From: Gemmatimonadota bacterium
Lineage (GTDB): Bacteria > Latescibacterota > UBA2968
Reading direction: 5' to 3'
Assembly (NCBI GenBank): GCA_002727195.1
Contig: PBWH01000026.1
Span: forward strand, 113,804 to 177,803
Length of the DNA stretch: 64,000 bases
Under the pieces are notes generated by a model, which was not told the DNA's origin, did no database searches, and saw only the letters and a program-made list of their open reading frames with translations. Position numbers and translations under genes: made by a program. Position 1 is the stretch's first letter; each line of letters begins with the position of its first letter. This document shows positions 30,508 through 40,852 of this stretch, piece after piece.

Positions 30508-32420
30508 AAATTGAAGCAACGGTACCGCTGACGGAGACGCCCGAGTGGGCGGCTCTTCAGCACAAACTGATCGCAGAAATGGAACGGGCCATCCATCCGT
30601 TTCTGGAGAAGTACACCCATCCCGATGGTCGACTGATCTGGAAAGAGGGCGTCCATCAGAGCCGGGATGGCGCGGACGATTTCTACGAGAGCTTCTACAA
30701 CTGGCCCTTGCTCTATCTCCTGGGAGGCGGCGACGAACTCCTCGAACTCGGGAAACGCCAGTGGGACGCCACGACACGCCTGATGGAAGAGATCGGTCAC
30801 GTCGACAAAGAGTACGAGATCGGCTATGACCAATTTCACCAGAGCGAGAGCTACATCTACTTCTACCTTCTCTGTATGGCCGACCCGGGCGATCACAAGC
30901 ACCTTGAACGGGCACGCCGGTTCGCGGGGTTCTACATGAACGAGGATCCCGACGCGCCGAACTTCGACCCCGAACACAACATCATTCGTTGCTGCCACAA
31001 CGGAAGCCACGGGCCACGCTGGTTCGAGAAGGCAACGCCCTATCGGTATTCTCCGGGAATGGCCGTATACGGGATCCCGTTCCACGATCTCGAGGGCATC
31101 GATACGATAGAGGATCTGAAAGATCCGGATAAGGCTGACCGCATGGGCCAGGCCATGCACGATCGGATGGCCCAGGGGGACGTCGCCACGAACCTGCACG
31201 TGTGCTCGCTCATCACAAACGCCTATCTGATGACGGGTGAGACCAAGTATGCGGACTGGTTGACCCGGTATGTCGACGGGTGGATCAAGCGCGCGGATGC
31301 GAACGGTGGCCTGCTGCCGGACAACGTCGGACTGGACGGGCTCGTGGGTCAGTATACGGATGGCAAATGGTATGGGAGCAGGTATGGATGGACCTGGCCA
31401 CACGGCTTCTACAACATCGCGATGGCGTCCATTCTGGCGGGCATCCAGTGCTTCCTACTGACGAAGGAGCCCAAGTATCTCGACCTCCCTCGTACCCAGA
31501 TCAGGACCGTCATGGATCTCGGCAAGATGGACGACCTGGAAACGTTAAGGTCCCAGATGAGCCTGGAACAACACTGGATCGCGCAGTTCGAGGCCCTCGA
31601 AGGTGAAGAGACGTGGGTCGTCCCTTATCGGTATGGAGACAACGGCTGGTTCGACTGGCAACCGATGGCTCCGATGTATCCAGCTGCTCTGTGGAATGCA
31701 TGCGGGGACGTGCAGGACTGGGAGACCATCCTCGCGATTCGCGAGAAAGAGGGATACGACTGGCGAAAGGTCATCTCGTTCCACGGGAAGGACGATGCCG
31801 GACACGAGCAACCCTGGATTGCGTATCTTCAGGGTGACAACCCGGACTATCCCGTGCGCGGTCTCCAGGCGAGCCTCGAGCAGGTCTACCGCCGGTGCGA
31901 ACAGATCCGTCAAGACGAGACCGACCCGCGCGACAACCACATCCACTGGTGGCAGCAACTCAACCCCGTCACGACCGAGGTGTTGATTCAGCTGACCATG
32001 GGCGCGCCACAGTTTCTCTACAACGGGGGTCTGCTTATGGCCCCGCTCAGGTATTTCGATGCCGAGCGTAAACGCCCCGGGCTGCCCAGCGACACGGCTG
32101 CCCTGGTCAGTCGTGTGACGGGAGATGAGGTCGACGTGGAGCTGGTGAACACCAGTACGTGGGAAGCAAAGCGGATCATCGTGCAATCAGGGACGCTGGC
32201 GGAACACCGGTTCACGCGCATCGCGTATGATCGGATGGTCAGCGAGTACCCGTCAGGCGTCGGGACCTACGCGGCTCCGAACCTGGAGACTGAAGAAGAA
32301 ACGGCAGCGCCGGATGCGACCTCATTCGAGGTCGCGCTTCCGCCGGGGACCCGTGTACGGCTGAAAATCAGGATCGAGCGGTGTGTGAACGATCCGACGT
32401 ATCGATTTCCGTGGGGGTGA
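30504..32420 (+). CDS. Large conserved hypothetical protein, probably (alpha/alpha)-toroid
   Basis: 638-aa intact ORF with W/H/D-rich helices (DDFYESFYNWPLLYLLGG, RRFAGFYMNEDPDAPNFDP, WYGSRYGWTWPHGFYNIAMASILAG); overlaps the upstream ORF by 4 nt. Confidence 0.65.
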   Translation: MKIEATVPLTETPEWAALQHKLIAEMERAIHPFLEKYTHPDGRLIWKEGVHQSRDGADDFYESFYNWPLLYLLGGGDELLELGKRQWDATTRLMEEIGHVDKEYEIGYDQFHQSESYIYFYLLCMADPGDHKHLERARRFAGFYMNEDPDAPNFDPEHNIIRCCHNGSHGPRWFEKATPYRYSPGMAVYGIPFHDLEGIDTIEDLKDPDKADRMGQAMHDRMAQGDVATNLHVCSLITNAYLMTGETKYADWLTRYVDGWIKRADANGGLLPDNVGLDGLVGQYTDGKWYGSRYGWTWPHGFYNIAMASILAGIQCFLLTKEPKYLDLPRTQIRTVMDLGKMDDLETLRSQMSLEQHWIAQFEALEGEETWVVPYRYGDNGWFDWQPMAPMYPAALWNACGDVQDWETILAIREKEGYDWRKVISFHGKDDAGHEQPWIAYLQGDNPDYPVRGLQASLEQVYRRCEQIRQDETDPRDNHIHWWQQLNPVTTEVLIQLTMGAPQFLYNGGLLMAPLRYFDAERKRPGLPSDTAALVSRVTGDEVDVELVNTSTWEAKRIIVQSGTLAEHRFTRIAYDRMVSEYPSGVGTYAAPNLETEEETAAPDATSFEVALPPGTRVRLKIRIERCVNDPTYRFPWG

Positions 32421-32483
32421 TCGGGTGGTCAGATCTGGGGATTCTGGTATGATTCGGGGCGTGGGTACGACAAAAACCAAGGA

Positions 32484-32547
32484 CGGTTACGACCGTCCCT
32501 CGATACGTGCTCGAGGAAGTCGAGCCCTACTCGGGATGTGCGGCGTA
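32484..32547. repeat. Class B intergenic stem-loop repeat
   Basis: ggttacgaccgtccctcgatacg...ctactcgggatgtgcggcgtac; second copy at 47871-47942. Confidence 0.5.
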
Positions 32548-34148
32548 CACAGCGCACTCAGGTGGTCGGTTTGTTAGATACACTGGAATTCGATAACCGA
32601 TTTACTAGAGAGCTGCCGGCTGATCCGGAATCGGAGAACTTTCGCCGTCAGGTCATGGGGGCATGCTATTCGCGCGTGCTGCCGACGCCGGTGGCCAGGC
32701 CGGAGCTGGTCGTTCACTCGCGAGAGATGGCGGAAGAGTTGGGGATCCCCGAGTCGGACGTCTCGTCGCAGGCGTTCGCTGAGGTGTTTGGCGGGAACCG
32801 GATTGCGGACGGGATGGATCCGTTCGCGATGTGTTATGGTGGGCACCAGTTCGGGAACTGGGCGGCTCAGCTCGGTGACGGACGCGCCATCAATCTGGGT
32901 GAGATCGTCAACGCGGAAGGCCATCGGTTGGTGCTGCAGCTGAAGGGTGCGGGGCCTACCCCCTATTCACGCACAGCTGACGGGTTGGCGGTTCTGCGGT
33001 CCTCGGTGCGCGAGTTCCTGTGCAGTGAGGCGATGCACCACCTGGGCGTCCCCACGACCCGGGCCCTGAGCCTCGTGCTGACAGGCGAGCAGGTCGTCCG
33101 TGACATGTTCTACGACGGGAACCCGAAAGAGGAACCGGGCTCCGTCGTCTGCCGCGTCTCCCCTTCCTTCATCCGCTTCGGCAACTTCCAGATCTTCACG
33201 TCGCGGGAGGACTTCGACGTGCTCCGCCAGCTGGTCGACTACACGATCGAGACGGACTTTCCACATCTAGGCGCCCCGAGCAAGGATACCTATCTCGCGT
33301 GGTATGACGAGATCTGTCGGCGGACTGCCGACATGATCGCTCACTGGATGAGGGTCGGGTTCGTCCATGGGGTGATGAACACGGACAACATGTCGATCCT
33401 GGGTCTGACTATCGACTACGGGCCGTATGGCTGGCTCGAGAACTTTGATCCCGACTGGACGCCGAACACGACGGACGCGGGCGGGAAGCGATACCGGTTC
33501 GGACATCAGTCCCAGATCGCCCACTGGAACCTCGTTCAGCTCGGTCAGGCCATCTACCCACTGATCGAAGAGGTAGAACCGCTGCAGGAGGTCGTGAACG
33601 CTTATCCCAGGCACTTCGAGGCGGCGTGGCAGACGATGATGGCCGGGAAGCTCGGCCTGGGCTCCTATGTACGGAAGACGGATGACGAGCTAGTGTCCGA
33701 CCTCCACACAATCCTGCAGTCGGCCGAGACGGACATGACGATCTTCTACCGCAACCTGGCCCGTGTCGAGCTGTCGGAGATCACCTGCGACGGTCCGATT
33801 CCCGAGCTACTCCGGGAGGCATACTATGTCGAGGACCAGATCACGCCCGACCTCGCCTCTCGCGTGAACCTATGGTTGCGACGCTACGCGGACCGGGTGT
33901 CGTCGGAAGGGAACGAAGCCCGCGTCGAGCTGATGCACCGAACAAACCCGAAGTATGTTCTCCGAAACTACCTGGCTCAGTTGGCGATCGACAAGGCAGA
34001 GGAAGGTGACCATACGATGATCAGCGAGTTGCTCGAAGTCCTGCGTCGTCCGTACGATGATCAGGCGGCGATGGAGAGCTATGCAGAGAGACGCCCGGAC
34101 TGGGCGAGACACAGGCCGGGCTGTTCGATGTTGTCTTGTAGTTCGTAG
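32538..34148 (+). CDS. selO: Protein adenylyltransferase SelO (YdiU/UPF0061)
   Basis: YCYGGHQFGNWAAQLGDGRAINLGE-type block, LQLKGAGPTPYSRTADGLAVLRSSVREFLCSEAMHHLGVPTTRAL, GFVHGVMNTDNMSILGLTIDYGPYGW, C-terminal RPDWARHRPGCSMLSCSS; exact start uncertain. Confidence 0.95.
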   Translation: MRRTQRTQVVGLLDTLEFDNRFTRELPADPESENFRRQVMGACYSRVLPTPVARPELVVHSREMAEELGIPESDVSSQAFAEVFGGNRIADGMDPFAMCYGGHQFGNWAAQLGDGRAINLGEIVNAEGHRLVLQLKGAGPTPYSRTADGLAVLRSSVREFLCSEAMHHLGVPTTRALSLVLTGEQVVRDMFYDGNPKEEPGSVVCRVSPSFIRFGNFQIFTSREDFDVLRQLVDYTIETDFPHLGAPSKDTYLAWYDEICRRTADMIAHWMRVGFVHGVMNTDNMSILGLTIDYGPYGWLENFDPDWTPNTTDAGGKRYRFGHQSQIAHWNLVQLGQAIYPLIEEVEPLQEVVNAYPRHFEAAWQTMMAGKLGLGSYVRKTDDELVSDLHTILQSAETDMTIFYRNLARVELSEITCDGPIPELLREAYYVEDQITPDLASRVNLWLRRYADRVSSEGNEARVELMHRTNPKYVLRNYLAQLAIDKAEEGDHTMISELLEVLRRPYDDQAAMESYAERRPDWARHRPGCSMLSCSS

Positions 34149-34330
34149 GTAAGGCACCTTCACGTTGGAAGTCGAAGCGTGTGGCGAATCCATATCCGGC
34201 CCTCACCTGATCTCGCCTACAGCGCGATAGTCCTCTCCCACTTCGCAGGAGAGGAGAGAACCAACCCATCGCGAAGCCCTGGCAACGGCAGATTACTACA
34301 CATTCTCTATCCCAACCCCTCTGGCAATTC

Positions 34331-35638
34331 TCATTCAGTCGACTGTAAATCCTCCAGCATCTGTATGGACGTATCCGTGATCCGTCTGCCGGATTCTTTA
34401 GCCAGCCGACACGTATAGACTGAGCGGTGCACCTCATAGCCTTGCTGATCGAATGCGTGTTCCGGACCGACATAGCCGCAGTAGCCGTTGGACAGTTCGG
34501 CGACCAGCGTGACGTCGAAGGGTGATCGATCTTTGATCTCGATCCCGAATTCGACGAACAGCTCGGCCGGATTGGTCACGATCGCGACGTCACCGAAGGA
34601 GATCCCCATGATCTCGACGGGACAGGTGGTGTCGCCCCTTGTCTTCACCGCTTCTTCTTCGGGATCATAGCGTCTTCTCTGTCGTTCCTGGATCTCCGGT
34701 GTGTCTCCTCGGCTACCGTCCCGGCAGTATGTCGACTCTCCGTGCGGGCGATCCGGATAGTCTTCGACCAGGGATCGAATCGTTACCATCTGGACCGGGA
34801 TCGGCGATGTCGATTCCAGCGCGACTTCCACCCCACTTTTCACTGCTTCCCCGATCATCACCGCAAGGTCGTCTCCACGTGACGGACCCTCTGCCGGGCC
34901 TGCCCAGATGACGTCGGCGCAGGGAGCCTCGATGAACGGCGTCACGAGCTGAGCACCGTATCGCGCCCTCAACGCATCGCCGATTCGGCCACCGATATCT
35001 CCGTGATATGTCCCGCTGACACAGTTGTTGTGGCAGGCGTAGTTGGTGACAATAGCGGTCGGGTATCCGTCAGGCTCAGTGAATGCGAGGATCGGCAGGA
35101 CAGGGTCCGTCGGCCCGGCCGGCGGGAACGAGGCGTCGGCATTGTTTGCGCTGGACATAACCACCAGTCCGTTCGGACGAATCAGACGGCGGTTCTTCTC
35201 ATACCTGGGTGCTGACAGGTTAGCGGCTTTGACGAAGCTTGCGCGCAGGTCTCCACGCGCGTTAGCGAGCGCCTCGACGGCACCGCTGACCAAGACATCG
35301 ACATACAGCGGATCCGGAAGCGCGCCGGACAGGAAGGATGGACAGCTGGCGGGGGCAGCGTGGGTATGCGTCGCTGCAAGCAGGATGTTCGAACCGGGGA
35401 TACCGGTTGCACGTTCGCAGGCATCCCGGATCGTCAGCAGCAGCGGTCGATCGACAAAGGCGGAGTCGACAGAGATGATCGCGCCTTTGGTCTCACCGTC
35501 TTCAAAGGCAACCGCCTGACAGGTGAGCGGACTCGCGTCCTCGTCGAACCGAACTGGCTCGCCGTTGTAGTTCGGCAGCTCGTAGCGCGGGGTAATGTCG
35601 ACGCATGCCGCCCCGGCGAGGAAGCGCTCACAGGGCAT
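34331..35638 (-). CDS. Neutral/alkaline ceramidase-like protein
   Basis: FLAGAACVDITPR, GAIISVDSAFVDRPLLLTIRDACERATGIPGSNILLAATHTHAAP, NYACHNNCVSGTYHGDIGG. Confidence 0.8.
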   Translation of the reverse strand: MPCERFLAGAACVDITPRYELPNYNGEPVRFDEDASPLTCQAVAFEDGETKGAIISVDSAFVDRPLLLTIRDACERATGIPGSNILLAATHTHAAPASCPSFLSGALPDPLYVDVLVSGAVEALANARGDLRASFVKAANLSAPRYEKNRRLIRPNGLVVMSSANNADASFPPAGPTDPVLPILAFTEPDGYPTAIVTNYACHNNCVSGTYHGDIGGRIGDALRARYGAQLVTPFIEAPCADVIWAGPAEGPSRGDDLAVMIGEAVKSGVEVALESTSPIPVQMVTIRSLVEDYPDRPHGESTYCRDGSRGDTPEIQERQRRRYDPEEEAVKTRGDTTCPVEIMGISFGDVAIVTNPAELFVEFGIEIKDRSPFDVTLVAELSNGYCGYVGPEHAFDQQGYEVHRSVYTCRLAKESGRRITDTSIQMLEDLQSTE

Positions 35639-36878
35639 CTCTGGCCTCGCGATCAGCCAGTGACCCCACGCCCTCAATCACCTTCTTGATGGCCGCCCCC
35701 GCACCCCACATCTCGCGTTCGCCAACCGGTGGATGGACTTTCAACTCCAGGTGCCCTTTCTCCATGAACGCTTCACCGACGGGACACTTGCCTGGGCCAT
35801 AGAGTCCCCGGGCTACGCTCGGCTTGTTCTCTTCTAGCAGATACGGCCACGCCTGCTGTTCTGCGAACACGGGCAGCAGGTTGAGTGGCTTGTAGAAACC
35901 GGATCGCAGTGGTACACCTTCCGCCTGTACTGCATCGGAGAAGGTCTTTCGGTCGATCCCCAGTTCATCCGGCTCATACGCCAGGATCAGGTTGTAATAG
36001 ACCGGCTCAATGTGATCGGGAATCCCCACGGGCACCGGCCGTACGCCGGGCAGGTCGGCTACGTCGGCCAGCAGGCAGTCGGCATTGTCGCGTCGCTGAC
36101 GGTTCTCGTCGTCGACGCGCGTCATACGCTTGAGTGCCAGCGCACCGTGCATCTCGCCCATCCTCAGGTTGGGTCCGAGAACACCAGTGTCGGTCCCACC
36201 ACCCAGGTTCACGAATGCCCTCGCCCGCTCGACAACCTCGGGATGTTTGCTGACCACGACGCCGCCCTCGCCGACGGACAGGATCTTTTTATGCTGGATG
36301 CTGAACGCGCCTACGTCGCCCAGGATCCCCGTTCGGATCCCTCGGTAGCTCGCCCCGTGAGCGTGGGAGCAATCCTCTACGATTGAGATCCCGTGTCGAT
36401 CAGCCACTTCGCAGATGGCGTCCATGTTCGCTGGCACCCCGTCGGCGTGAACGACCATCACCGCCTTGGTGCGGTCTGTAATCGCAGCTTCGAAAGCACC
36501 CGGGTCAAGGTTGGACTCTCCAGGGGTGATATCCGCGAACACGGGGATGGCCCCCGCCACCAGAACAGAGGTCCCAGAGGCATAGTATGTGTAGACAGGA
36601 ACGATGACCTCGTCCCCGGGCCCCACACCGACGGCCTCCAACGCAACGTGAATGGCCGACGAACCCGAATTGCAGGTCACTGCACCTGTGGCGCCACACC
36701 AGGATGCGAACGCTTCTTCGAAGGCCGGGTTGTAGGTCCCCCCGGCTGCCCCACACAGGTGACCGGACCGCAACGCGTCAAGCACGACCCCGGCCTCCTC
36801 CTCTGTCGAGTAGGCGGGCCACTCCGGAAAGGGTGTGTCTCGAACGGGTGTCCCGCCCAGTAGAGCAAGATCAGACAT
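35628..36878 (-). CDS. DegT/DnrJ/EryC1/StrS family aminotransferase
   Basis: LALLGGTPVRDTPFPEWP, GAVTCNSGSSAIHVALEAVGVGPGDEVIVPVYTYYASGTSVLVAGAIPVFADI, EDCSHAHGASYRG, FSIQHKKILSVGEGGVVVS. Confidence 0.93.
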   Translation of the reverse strand: MSDLALLGGTPVRDTPFPEWPAYSTEEEAGVVLDALRSGHLCGAAGGTYNPAFEEAFASWCGATGAVTCNSGSSAIHVALEAVGVGPGDEVIVPVYTYYASGTSVLVAGAIPVFADITPGESNLDPGAFEAAITDRTKAVMVVHADGVPANMDAICEVADRHGISIVEDCSHAHGASYRGIRTGILGDVGAFSIQHKKILSVGEGGVVVSKHPEVVERARAFVNLGGGTDTGVLGPNLRMGEMHGALALKRMTRVDDENRQRRDNADCLLADVADLPGVRPVPVGIPDHIEPVYYNLILAYEPDELGIDRKTFSDAVQAEGVPLRSGFYKPLNLLPVFAEQQAWPYLLEENKPSVARGLYGPGKCPVGEAFMEKGHLELKVHPPVGEREMWGAGAAIKKVIEGVGSLADREARDAL

Positions 36879-37502
36879 GTGATGTTCCTGGAATGCGTCA
36901 GATCTAGTGGCTGTAAACCATCAGACGATGCGACGCGATGAAGGATATGCGCCCAATTGACGACGCGTGGAACGAGCTCCCACAGCCCGGACATTGACAC
37001 AAATTATTTATTTATACTGGTTTATTAAACACCCAACACCAATGGCACCGAACATGCAGTTCGAGGCCGGGTGTAAGAAGGCAACACAACGGGAAGTACA
37101 CAAATGGGTATTCGATTCAGAGACGATCACCTTACCTGTAACGCCTGCAGCGCGGCGCTCACGCCCCTGAATCGACCTGAGATTCCGGACCGCGAGGTAA
37201 GTGTGGCGCTCCTGGAGCACCATCCGACCTGGGACGTCGAGACGCCGGCCAGTGAGAAGTGCGTAGTTCAAGCGCCGAAGCAGGATACGCAGTCCTGTAT
37301 CCTCCAACGGCTCAGGCATCGACTTCGCGGTCAGGAAGCCGCTCCCGAGCGCGATGCGGTCTCTTTCTTTGTACGCCTCGTTTGCTCGTTTTGACTTTGC
37401 TGAGTCTGCGTGCCCCATTATTATGTGAGTCGCTTCCCAAGTCGTGTAAAATCAGCAGGTCGCAGGGTGCGACCGCAGGAATCGGTATCAAGGAGTGTAA
37501 GG

Positions 37503-38660
37503 ATGAGTAAAGTCAGAATCGGGATCGTCGGTGTCGGGAACATGGGCTCCGGTCACAGTCGCTACCTGACCGCGGGTGAAGTCCCCAACGGTGAACTCGT
37601 CGCCGTGGCCGACACCAACCCCGACCGCATCGATTGGGCGAAGGACACCCTGGGCGAGACCGTCCAGTGCTTCGAAACCGCCGAGGACATGTTCAACTCG
37701 GGTTCCATCGATGCGGCCATCATCGCGACCCCCCACTACGATCACCCGCCGCTCGCCATCCGAGCGATGGAGCTCGGACTGCACGTCCTGATCGAAAAGC
37801 CGGCCGGTGTGTACACGAAGCAGGTCCGCGAGATGAACGAGGCGGCCGAGAAATCGGATCGCGTGTTCGGTCTGATGTTCAACCAGCGGACCCTGAGCGC
37901 GCACCAGAAGATGCGTGACCTCGTTCAGTCGGGAGATCTGGGCGAGATCCAGCGAACGAACTACATCATCACGACCTGGTTCCGCTCACAGAGCTACTAC
38001 GACTCGGGAGGCTGGCGCGCGACATGGGCCGGTGAGGGTGGGGGCGTGCTCATGAATCAGTGCCCTCACAACCTCGACCTCTGGCAATGGATCTGCGGAA
38101 AGCCCAACCGGGTTCGGGCCTTTATCGGTTTCGGAAAGTATCACAACATCGAGGTCGACGACTCGGTCACCGCCTACGTCGAATACGAGAACGGCGGGAC
38201 GGGTGTGTTCATTACCACGACCGGTGAAGCACCGGGTACCAACCGCCTAGAGGTGGTCGGTGACAACGGTAAGATCGTGCTCGAGGGCGGGAACATCACA
38301 TTCTGGCGCTCCCGTGAGTCGGTCAGCCAGTTCTGTAAGGAGTACAAGGGTGGCTTCGGAAGCCCCGAGGTCTGGAAGTGCGACATCCCGGCAGGCAAGG
38401 GCGGCGAAGGGCACAAAGGCATCACCAAGAACTGGTGCGATGCGATCCAGAGCGGAAGCGACCTGCTTGCTCCGGGGACCGAGGGGATCCACGGGCTTGA
38501 GATCGCCAACGCCATGCTGTTGTCAGCCTGGACGGACGACTGGGTGGACATTCCGGTCGACGACGACCTGTATCACAAGAAACTCCAGGAGCAGATCGAC
38601 GCCTCGACCGTTCAGAAGGAAGAGGGCGGCACGGTGTTGAGCGTCGCAGGCACACACTAA
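37503..38660 (+). CDS. Gfo/Idh/MocA family oxidoreductase
   Basis: KVRIGIVGVGNMGSGHSRYL, AAIIATPHYDHPPLAIRAMELGLHVLIEKPAGVYTKQV, GGVLMNQCPHNLDLWQWICG. Confidence 0.95.
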   Translation: MSKVRIGIVGVGNMGSGHSRYLTAGEVPNGELVAVADTNPDRIDWAKDTLGETVQCFETAEDMFNSGSIDAAIIATPHYDHPPLAIRAMELGLHVLIEKPAGVYTKQVREMNEAAEKSDRVFGLMFNQRTLSAHQKMRDLVQSGDLGEIQRTNYIITTWFRSQSYYDSGGWRATWAGEGGGVLMNQCPHNLDLWQWICGKPNRVRAFIGFGKYHNIEVDDSVTAYVEYENGGTGVFITTTGEAPGTNRLEVVGDNGKIVLEGGNITFWRSRESVSQFCKEYKGGFGSPEVWKCDIPAGKGGEGHKGITKNWCDAIQSGSDLLAPGTEGIHGLEIANAMLLSAWTDDWVDIPVDDDLYHKKLQEQIDASTVQKEEGGTVLSVAGTH

Positions 38661-38684
38661 TCCTGAGCTGAACCAGGCAAACTG

Positions 38685-38723
38685 AAAGGGGTTCCCACGT
38701 ACGAAACGTGTGGAACCCCTTTT
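38685..38723. terminator. Bidirectional intrinsic terminator
   Basis: AAAGGGGTTCC-CACGT...ACGTG-TGGAACCCCTTTT hairpin between convergent genes. Confidence 0.75.
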
Positions 38724-38749
38724 CGTTCCCTGCGTTCCGAGAGTAGTGG

Positions 38750-39118
38750 TCAGCCCAGATCCGGAAGCTCAGTCGCTGGATCGGTCAGGGCGGCTTCGAT
38801 TTGCGTCCTGGACAGCCCTTTCGCGCCGGACAAGTTTGCGCCGGTCAGGTCGGCCAACATGATGTTCGCTGATGTGAAATCGGCATCGTGGAGGGAACAA
38901 CCGCTGAAATCGGTGTAACGACAATTCGCAGAACTGAACGTCGATCCGGACAGATCCGAGCCACTCAGGTTCGCCTTCAGGAAATTGATGCCCGAGAAGT
39001 CCCGGTTCGTGAGCGACACGCCGGTGAGTACCGGACGGATCCGGGGATTCTCGGTCCGCCACTCATTCCAGAACTCGGTGCCGCGATTCAGGTATTCGAG
39101 GTGTTTGGCAACAGCCAT
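38750..39118 (-). CDS. Pentapeptide repeat protein
   Basis: NRDFSGINFLKANLSGSDLSGSTFSSANCRYTDFSGCSLHDADFTSANIMLADLTGANLSGA. Confidence 0.9.
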   Translation of the reverse strand: MAVAKHLEYLNRGTEFWNEWRTENPRIRPVLTGVSLTNRDFSGINFLKANLSGSDLSGSTFSSANCRYTDFSGCSLHDADFTSANIMLADLTGANLSGAKGLSRTQIEAALTDPATELPDLG

Positions 39119-39155
39119 TCCAAGACGCTCAGTGTGAAGGTTTTCCCCCTTTAAC

Positions 39156-39183
39156 CGCCAAGGACGCCAAGAAACGCCAAGGG
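39156..39183. repeat. Short-period degenerate repeat
   Basis: CGCCAAGga CGCCAAGaaa CGCCAAGgg. Confidence 0.55.
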
Positions 39184-39242
39184 AAAACCAACCATATAAA
39201 CACTACCACTCGTGAAGACCTACTCTGCCGCAAGGAGGCTCT

Positions 39243-39941
39243 ATGAAGCCAATTCACATCTTCCTCGCTACGGTCGTCGTCGCCTCGTTTGTCCTGCCGG
39301 TGACGGCTGAGGGGGGCGACACCCGATCCGTCGAAGTTACCGGGATCGGCGTTGTCTCGCAAAGGCCAGACGTGGCCAAGGTCGCGTTTTCTGTCGAGAC
39401 GCAAGGCAAAGACGTCGAGAAAGCCACCAAGTTCAACGCATCACGCACCGCCAGGCTGATCGACGGCATCAAGAAACTCGGACTCGACACCCTCGATATC
39501 CAGACCCGTCACTACCGGGTCACGCCCAGGTATCCTGACCGTCAGCGATCGGACCGGGATCTGCAGCCCATGGGGTATACGGTGCACAACACGATCAACG
39601 TCACCATCCACGACCTGCGTAAGGTCGGCGCCCTGATGGACCGGGCCACCGCATCCGGGGCAGACCGAGTGAATCACATCCGTTTTGAGCATTCCGACCC
39701 GACTCAGGCCCGTTCACGGGCGTTGGAGCGTGCAGTCGAGAATGCGCGAGCCGAAGCCTCCATCCTGGTGGGCAAGGCTGGTGCTATGCTGGGGCCGGTG
39801 CTCCAGATGCGAACAGGCGGGCCTCACTACGCCCCCAAAGTCGAGCGGATGATGGCATCCGCCGCCCGGGCGGATACGCCGATCGAACCGGGCCTGCTGG
39901 AGACCCGGGCACAGGTTACAATCCGGTTTAGCATCGAATAA
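39243..39941 (+). CDS. SIMPL domain (DUF541) protein
   Basis: Signal peptide; RSVEVTGIGVVSQRPDVAKVAFSVETQGKDVEKA, IKKLGLDTLDIQTRHYRVTPRY, GYTVHNTINVTIHDLRKVGALMDRATASGADRVNHIRF. Confidence 0.92.
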   Translation: MKPIHIFLATVVVASFVLPVTAEGGDTRSVEVTGIGVVSQRPDVAKVAFSVETQGKDVEKATKFNASRTARLIDGIKKLGLDTLDIQTRHYRVTPRYPDRQRSDRDLQPMGYTVHNTINVTIHDLRKVGALMDRATASGADRVNHIRFEHSDPTQARSRALERAVENARAEASILVGKAGAMLGPVLQMRTGGPHYAPKVERMMASAARADTPIEPGLLETRAQVTIRFSIE

Positions 39942-40364
39942 ATAGAATATAAAATATTGTTTTAAATAAACTTAACGCCAAACCATCACATCCGTCTCAA
40001 CCGGCCATTTCATCCCGGGCGTGTTGAAAGATCAGGGGGGTGCCCCTACCTTTGCACGCCCAATCGAGCTCGTGTCGGGCAGGTTCTGGCAAGGAAAGTG
40101 TGGAGAAAGTGCTGATTATCGATGACTACGCGAACCGCAGGTGATCGAAGCCAGGGGAGCACCAGCGCGGATGACATACGAGCAGGCAAAGAAGGGGATG
40201 CCGATCCTCGACGTGGGGGACTACGAGGATGTCGCTGCCGCTGCTCAGAAGGGCCAGCAGTCAGGTCTTGGGCCAGGCCTGGTCCAAGAGAGTCGCAGAC
40301 GACGAGCTAGGGACGATCGACAGCGGAGAAGGCAGCGCAAATAAATCCGATTTAAGACACCCAA

Positions 40365-40404
40365 AAAGGCCTGGGACAATGATGATGTATGTGCCTAGGC
40401 CTTT
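40365..40404. terminator. Hairpin, terminator-like
   Basis: AAAGGCCTGGG (40365-40375) pairs with CCTAGGCCTTT (40394-40404). Confidence 0.5.
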
Positions 40405-40439
40405 CTGTGTCTGTATGAGCCTCTCAGGGGCCTTGTAGG

Positions 40440-40631
40440 TCACTTGGGCTGGATTACGTGGAGCGGTCCAGATTTTACCCGCCGATCGTGCTCTTGGACC
40501 CAGGCGTCGACCTTGTCGAACATAGCTTGAGTGAGAAGACCACCATCAGTCTGAAGTTTCAACGAAAGCGCATCACGTACACAACTAAGTTGGCTTATCG
40601 TCGCAAGGTTAAGAGTCCAGGACATCACCAT
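40440..40631 (-). CDS. 63-aa hypothetical protein
   Basis: MVMSWTLNLATISQLSCVRDALSLKLQTDGGLLTQAMFDKVDAWVQEHDRRVKSGPLHVIQPK; overlaps the end of the upstream ORF. Confidence 0.35.
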   Translation of the reverse strand: MVMSWTLNLATISQLSCVRDALSLKLQTDGGLLTQAMFDKVDAWVQEHDRRVKSGPLHVIQPK

Positions 40632-40851
40632 TCTCCTTATAGCGATGGGATCGGCCAATTCTTCTGGTCGGGGTCGGAGTCCACTTCTTGTACTTCTCAT
40701 CGTCCACTACCAGGGGCACACAGACCAGCCAATCCATGTTCAGGTGACCGGCCTGAATCGCCTGGCGGATCGTCTTGTGATCTACGCCTTTCTCCACGAT
40801 GGCTGTGATGAACGCGATACGTGGTTCCGGCTTGTCTGCAAAATAATACAT
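40609..40851 (-). CDS. Small HTH/excisionase-like protein
   Basis: VEKGVDHKTIRQAIQAGHLNMDWLVCVPLVVDDEKYKKWTP fits a MerR/HTH_17-like helix-turn-helix-wing pattern. Confidence 0.4.
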   Translation of the reverse strand: MYYFADKPEPRIAFITAIVEKGVDHKTIRQAIQAGHLNMDWLVCVPLVVDDEKYKKWTPTPTRRIGRSHRYKENGDVLDS

Positions 40852-40852
40852 C

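Noticed and set aside
36994-37030. Sigma70-like promoter (TTGACA ... TATACT) in AT-rich island
   Set aside because: Spacer is only ~13 nt and no convincing gene follows directly; not enough to call.
37008-37418. Overlapping ORFs on both strands (136 aa minus, 96 aa plus)
   Set aside because: No family motif on either strand and no way to decide which, if any, is coding.
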